Below are positions 14,316 to 16,801 of a stretch of DNA of 16,801 nt, one piece after another. Made by a program: the position numbers and the translations under genes. Within the stretch, counting starts at the first letter, position 1; every line of letters begins with the position of its first letter. Source of the stretch: Lachnospiraceae bacterium (lineage in GTDB: Bacteria; Bacillota; Clostridia; Lachnospirales; Lachnospiraceae). The notes beneath the pieces were generated by a model. The model was not told the origin of the DNA, did not search any database, and worked only from the letters and a program-made list of their open reading frames with translations. The stretch is from contig CAAGLJ010000060.1 of the NCBI GenBank assembly GCA_900770785.1, forward strand, positions 1 to 16,801, read 5' to 3'.

Positions 14316-14647
14316 AACAGGCAAAAAAGGATAAGATGGGGAATCCCAGTACTAAATATTTAAGTACTCCGGACGGACATGCTATTAAGCTTACGAGTAA
14401 AGGGATTGAGGTTATCTGTAGCGGAGGAGCAGTAAAGCTGGAGATATTGAAAAATGGAAAAATCAATATCTACGCAGATGACACGATTCAGGTTATGACA
14501 GATGAAGATGTTACCTTTAAGACTAAAACCATCCTGCGGGCAAGCTGTAAAGAGGCAGCAGGTTTTGTCTCCCAGCTTGGCGGAAGCCTGATGATAAGTG
14601 AAGAAGGATACATGATTTTTCAGGGAACAGAGGTTTATATGAATTAA
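14312..14647 (+). CDS. Detached VgrG spike-tip (beta-helix) protein
   Basis: A 111-residue protein starting with TTG. It resembles the C-terminal ~100 residues of the VgrG-like protein at 11529-13163: a short N-terminal NPSTKYLSTPDGHAIKLTSKGI aligns with the region before and into the first spike strands there. It continues with alternating short strands (KNGKINIYADDTIQVM, GGSLMISEEG). The reading frame is -1 relative to the preceding gene, and the start overlaps its stop by four bases. The product presumably trimerises into a beta-helical needle on the base. Whether it is covalently fused through occasional frameshifting cannot be decided from sequence. No typical slippery heptamer is visible, so reinitiation is favoured. 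Confidence 0.78.
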   Translation: MKQAKKDKMGNPSTKYLSTPDGHAIKLTSKGIEVICSGGAVKLEILKNGKINIYADDTIQVMTDEDVTFKTKTILRASCKEAAGFVSQLGGSLMISEEGYMIFQGTEVYMN

Positions 14648-14668
14648 TAGATTGTGAAACAGAAGAAA

Positions 14669-14675
14669 AGGGGAG
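14669..14675 (+). promoter_or_regulatory. Ribosome binding site favouring a TTG start at 14684
   Basis: AGGGGAG lies 8 bases before an in-frame TTG at 14684. The more upstream GTG at 14654 has no comparable site. The later start is preferred for the pentapeptide-repeat gene. Confidence 0.55.
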
Positions 14676-14683
14676 TAGAGGTT

Positions 14684-15673
14684 TTGACAAGAGCTGAAGG
14701 ATGGGAAAGGTTTCTGAAGGAGCATCAGCAGCAGAGGGAAGCACTGCGAGAGGAAGTTATGCAGCAGATATCCCAAAAGCTGGAACAACTGATAGAACGG
14801 ATTTTTGAGGCTTTTGAGGAAATCAGAAAAAAAGCAGATCAGCAGAAGAAAGAAGATTGTGTACACTTTCTTTTTGGCCTACAAAGGTGTGATCTGTTAA
14901 GTAATAAGGCCAGGGTACGCCTGGATGTGATGAATCCGGCCTGGTATATGGATGAGGATAAGCTGACCGTGCAATTGGATCTTACCTTCCTCTTTGAATC
15001 CTATTTTGCATGGAAGGAAAGACTTTTGCTGGATATGCGCAGCTACATGGGAAAGGTAAATCAATATGATGTGGAAAATCTAATCCAGGAGGAGATTATA
15101 TCTGGCAATAGGTTGATTGCCCATCCCCTCCGATTTGCCTTCCGAAACCTGGAAGAGCAGAAATGCTTTCGCCAAATCAAGAAGCTGCCTTACTGGATTA
15201 TCCGCTGGGGAGAGTATAAAGATTACAGCGAAATCGTTATGCGAGTTAATCGGGAGGAAAGGGGAGAAGCCGCATGGCTGGAAGCAATAGAAAGGTACAG
15301 TGAGGATAAGGAAGTTTTAACGGCAGAATACTGGTATAAGGTGGATATCCTCACAGGAGATTGCCAGAAAAAACAGATGTTCTTTACTACATTTGAAGAA
15401 TGTAACATCCGCCATATGGATTTTTCCAAGGCCGAAATGAGGGGAGTGAGATTCATCCGCTGTAGCTTGGACAACTGCAAGTTTACCAAGGCAAATCTAC
15501 AACAGGCTGACTTTGAAGACTGTGAGTTTATGGACAGTGATTTTACCGGGGCAAATATGTCACAGGCTACTTTTTCTAAAAAAAATTTTCCATGGGAGTT
15601 CTTTGAAGAAAGCCAGTTAAAGGAAATGTTTCTGATTAAAGATACTGCAGCCGAGCAGTATCATGGAGGATAG
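14684..15673 (+). CDS. Coiled-coil and pentapeptide-repeat protein
   Basis: A 329-residue protein (339 if the GTG at 14654 is used). An N-terminal coiled coil (about residues 5-55, QQREALREEVMQQISQKLEQ) is followed by a ~170-residue domain that I do not recognise. At about 238-293 come pentapeptide repeats (MDFSKAEMRGVRFIRCSLDNC..., ANLQQADFEDCEF, SDFTGANMSQATF) forming a short right-handed quadrilateral helix. Proteins with such repeats occur near T6SS and CIS spikes, but no common biochemical role is established. The position between the spike genes and the PAAR-like gene suggests a spike-associated adaptor or cargo. It ends four bases before the next ATG, whose ribosome binding site lies within its last codons. 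Confidence 0.82.
   Translation: MTRAEGWERFLKEHQQQREALREEVMQQISQKLEQLIERIFEAFEEIRKKADQQKKEDCVHFLFGLQRCDLLSNKARVRLDVMNPAWYMDEDKLTVQLDLTFLFESYFAWKERLLLDMRSYMGKVNQYDVENLIQEEIISGNRLIAHPLRFAFRNLEEQKCFRQIKKLPYWIIRWGEYKDYSEIVMRVNREERGEAAWLEAIERYSEDKEVLTAEYWYKVDILTGDCQKKQMFFTTFEECNIRHMDFSKAEMRGVRFIRCSLDNCKFTKANLQQADFEDCEFMDSDFTGANMSQATFSKKNFPWEFFEESQLKEMFLIKDTAAEQYHGG
15665..15669 (+). promoter_or_regulatory. Ribosome binding site deciding the start of the Imm11-like gene
   Basis: GGAGG lies 8 bases before the ATG at 15678 and overlaps the codons of the alternative ATG at 15663. The start at 15678 is therefore preferred. Confidence 0.7.
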
Positions 15674-15677
15674 TTTT

Positions 15678-16202
15678 ATGAACCGTTATTTTTTTATGGA
15701 GGCGGATAATACACTGCCGGACAGCATTGGGCTCAGGGATTTTGATATCCATGGAGCCAGACAAATTTTTACCTTTGATGACCGTAAGGATATTAATGAA
15801 GTAACAGCACTTTATCTGGATGCCACGAAGGGGGAGTGTGCCCCAGATTTTATGAAAAGCCCTGTGTACATGGTATCTGATATGGCAAAGAAAGTAATAG
15901 AGCTGTATGAGGATGAAGCTGCGTTTAAAAAGGTTATTTTCATCCACAAGGAAGAGGAGAGGCAGTTGGTGTACTATTATCTGTTGTTGAAGGAAATAGA
16001 AGCCTTGCATGAAACGACTGTCTATTATCCTAACGGAATGGAAAAGCATATGGTATTAAGTCAGGAGAAGATAGGAAATCATAAGGCATTTTTACTGGCA
16101 GACAGTTTAAGAAAAAATCCTGTGATCAGCCAGGAGGTGGTAGAAAGTCTGCTAAGGCGTCAGGTAATGGGAATACAGTTTAAGGAAGTGGAGGTGAGCT
16201 AG
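15678..16202 (+). CDS. Imm11-like (MXAN_0049-type) protein
   Basis: A 174-residue cytoplasmic protein. The layout resembles the Imm11 immunity-like family. It begins with a short strand and aromatic segment (RYFFMEADNTLPDS), then has PDFMKSPVYMVSDMAKKVIELYE. The C-terminus (VVESLLRRQVMGIQFKEVEVS) matches the family's usual ending, in which a helix leads to a final GxxF strand. The match is by pattern only. If correct, the protein could neutralise a cargo toxin, yet no toxin gene is seen in the window, so a structural or adaptor role is equally possible. It abuts the next ATG with no gap: stop 16200-16202, next start 16203. The pentapeptide-repeat gene before it and PAAR-like gene after it suggest joint function at the tip. 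Confidence 0.6.
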   Translation: MNRYFFMEADNTLPDSIGLRDFDIHGARQIFTFDDRKDINEVTALYLDATKGECAPDFMKSPVYMVSDMAKKVIELYEDEAAFKKVIFIHKEEERQLVYYYLLLKEIEALHETTVYYPNGMEKHMVLSQEKIGNHKAFLLADSLRKNPVISQEVVESLLRRQVMGIQFKEVEVS

Positions 16203-16685
16203 ATGGCAGGAATTGATGACAGCTACATTGTTCATTGTGCACAGACCCTTTGTACTATGGGCATAAGATCAAGCTATGTGGTATTGGGAGAAAGTCATGG
16301 TGTTTTTTTGAAGCAGTATGCTCAGCTTACCATAAAGGATATTGAGGCCTATAAGAATATCATCCCATTTGGAGGCTGTATCAGTCCCGAAAATCCGGAT
16401 ACTGTGGCAGAAGCAGAGAAAATCTGTGCCAAGGTTGAGGCAGAAACGCAGATTAATTATGGGGATTGTGCGGCAGAGGTTCTTACCGTAGAGCGAGAGG
16501 ACGGTACAGAGGTGATGGCCTGCGCCGGAAAATGTACTCCTATCATCGCTGCGGTGGAATGGGACAAGGAAAAAGAGGATGTTTTTGTCGATAAGGGAAA
16601 AAAAGCCTTATATGGAAAAGCAACACTTATCTGTAAGTATGGAGGAATTATTACCATAGAAACTACAGGACAGCCAGAAGAGTAA
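16203..16685 (+). CDS. DUF4280 PAAR-like spike-tip protein
   Basis: A 160-residue protein that fits the DUF4280 family, described as PAAR-like. It has an N-terminal YIVHCAQTLCTMG with C12 and C17, a SHGV motif at 31-34, a PFGGCISPENP block with C59, a ACAGKCTP cysteine pair later on, and a closing KATLICKYGGIITIETTGQ. The Cys pattern suggests metal binding or stabilisation of a small cone. PAAR and PAAR-like proteins sharpen the VgrG tip and can carry effectors. No C-terminal toxin extension is present. The start has GGAGGTGA at 16190-16197 and directly abuts the preceding stop. It is followed 25 bases later by another VgrG-like gene. Confidence 0.9.
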   Translation: MAGIDDSYIVHCAQTLCTMGIRSSYVVLGESHGVFLKQYAQLTIKDIEAYKNIIPFGGCISPENPDTVAEAEKICAKVEAETQINYGDCAAEVLTVEREDGTEVMACAGKCTPIIAAVEWDKEKEDVFVDKGKKALYGKATLICKYGGIITIETTGQPEE

Positions 16686-16710
16686 AACAAAAGAAAAAGG
16701 AGGAAGAAGT

Positions 16711-16801
16711 ATGCAGTATATTCACCATCAGCTCACGGTAGAGCTGCCGATAGAAGGAATCGTATCCATCGACCATATCCATTTAAGCCAGGGCATCAAC
16801 C
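16711..16801 (+). CDS. Third VgrG-like gene, 5' end only (cut by window)
   Basis: Thirty codons are visible, starting MQYIHHQLTVELP and continuing IVSIDHIHLSQGIN to the window edge. This lines up with the N-termini of the two VgrG-like base proteins, which have VISLEELSIRQSPNCHG and LLNVRLEHQPGDHG at the equivalent place. A strong AAGGAGG at 16697-16703 supports the ATG. It is the third such gene in the cluster. Domain content beyond the first strand cannot be seen, including whether it carries a toxin extension. Confidence 0.7.
   Translation, partial: MQYIHHQLTVELPIEGIVSIDHIHLSQGIN

Noticed and set aside
14684..14689. TTGACA resembling a -35 promoter element
   Set aside because: No TATAAT-like element lies about 17 bases downstream, and the bases are better explained as a TTG start codon after AGGGGAG.
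14360..14866. 168-residue minus-strand reading frame
   Set aside because: It is antisense to the spike-tip and pentapeptide-repeat genes, with low-complexity Phe/Leu/Ser composition typical of a shadow frame.
15636..16049. 137-residue minus-strand reading frame
   Set aside because: It is antisense to the Imm11-like gene, which has a good ribosome site and fits the gene series. The antisense frame shows no domain.

Overview
The window is an AT-rich, densely packed, single-strand block of genes. AGGAGG-type ribosome binding sites, occasional GTG/TTG starts and overlapping stop/start codons fit a low-GC Gram-positive bacterium. The gene content suggests a gut Clostridia/Lachnospiraceae-type organism; that placement is an inference from protein character, not from a search. 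About 18 genes run left to right with no convincing terminator and no gap above about 70 bases, so they probably form one long operon or a few coupled ones. No tRNA, rRNA, CRISPR array, insertion sequence or attachment site was seen.

The content looks like a contractile injection system (CIS) of type VI/phage-tail character. Region 1 (1-472) is an unrecognised small gene with a doubtful 5' end. Region 2 (509-1386) holds two tandem ~141-residue paralogues, the best candidates for the inner tube (Hcp-like) protein. Region 3 (1453-5539) is a regulatory and membrane block: a J-domain protein, a two-helix membrane FHA protein, a zinc-ribbon FHA protein, a membrane-anchored PP2C-like protein, and a large protein made of a PP2C-like domain, one membrane helix, TPR-like repeats and an EAK-rich tail. 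Region 4 (5567-8077) is an Hsp70/actin-fold ATPase with a SAP-like N-terminus. Region 5 (8081-11525) holds four unrecognised proteins, placed where baseplate or adaptor genes would be expected. Region 6 (11529-14647) holds one complete VgrG-like spike gene and a second one split into a base gene and a separate spike-tip gene. Region 7 (14684-16801) holds a pentapeptide-repeat protein, an Imm11-like protein, a DUF4280 PAAR-like tip protein and the start of a third VgrG-like gene.

A working model: tube paralogues and VgrG/PAAR-like spikes form the injected shaft. The four proteins upstream of the first spike gene would contribute baseplate or loading functions. FHA and PP2C-like proteins form a membrane-linked phospho-threonine signalling layer, as FHA/kinase/phosphatase modules do in some proteobacterial T6SS. 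The J-domain and Hsp70-like proteins would form an assembly or recycling chaperone. No sheath protein, protein kinase, AAA+ unfoldase or obvious toxin is visible here; they may lie outside the window. The most notable points are the two PP2C-like domains that both lack a metal-binding Asp, the split spike gene, and a J/Hsp70-like pair inside an injection-system operon.
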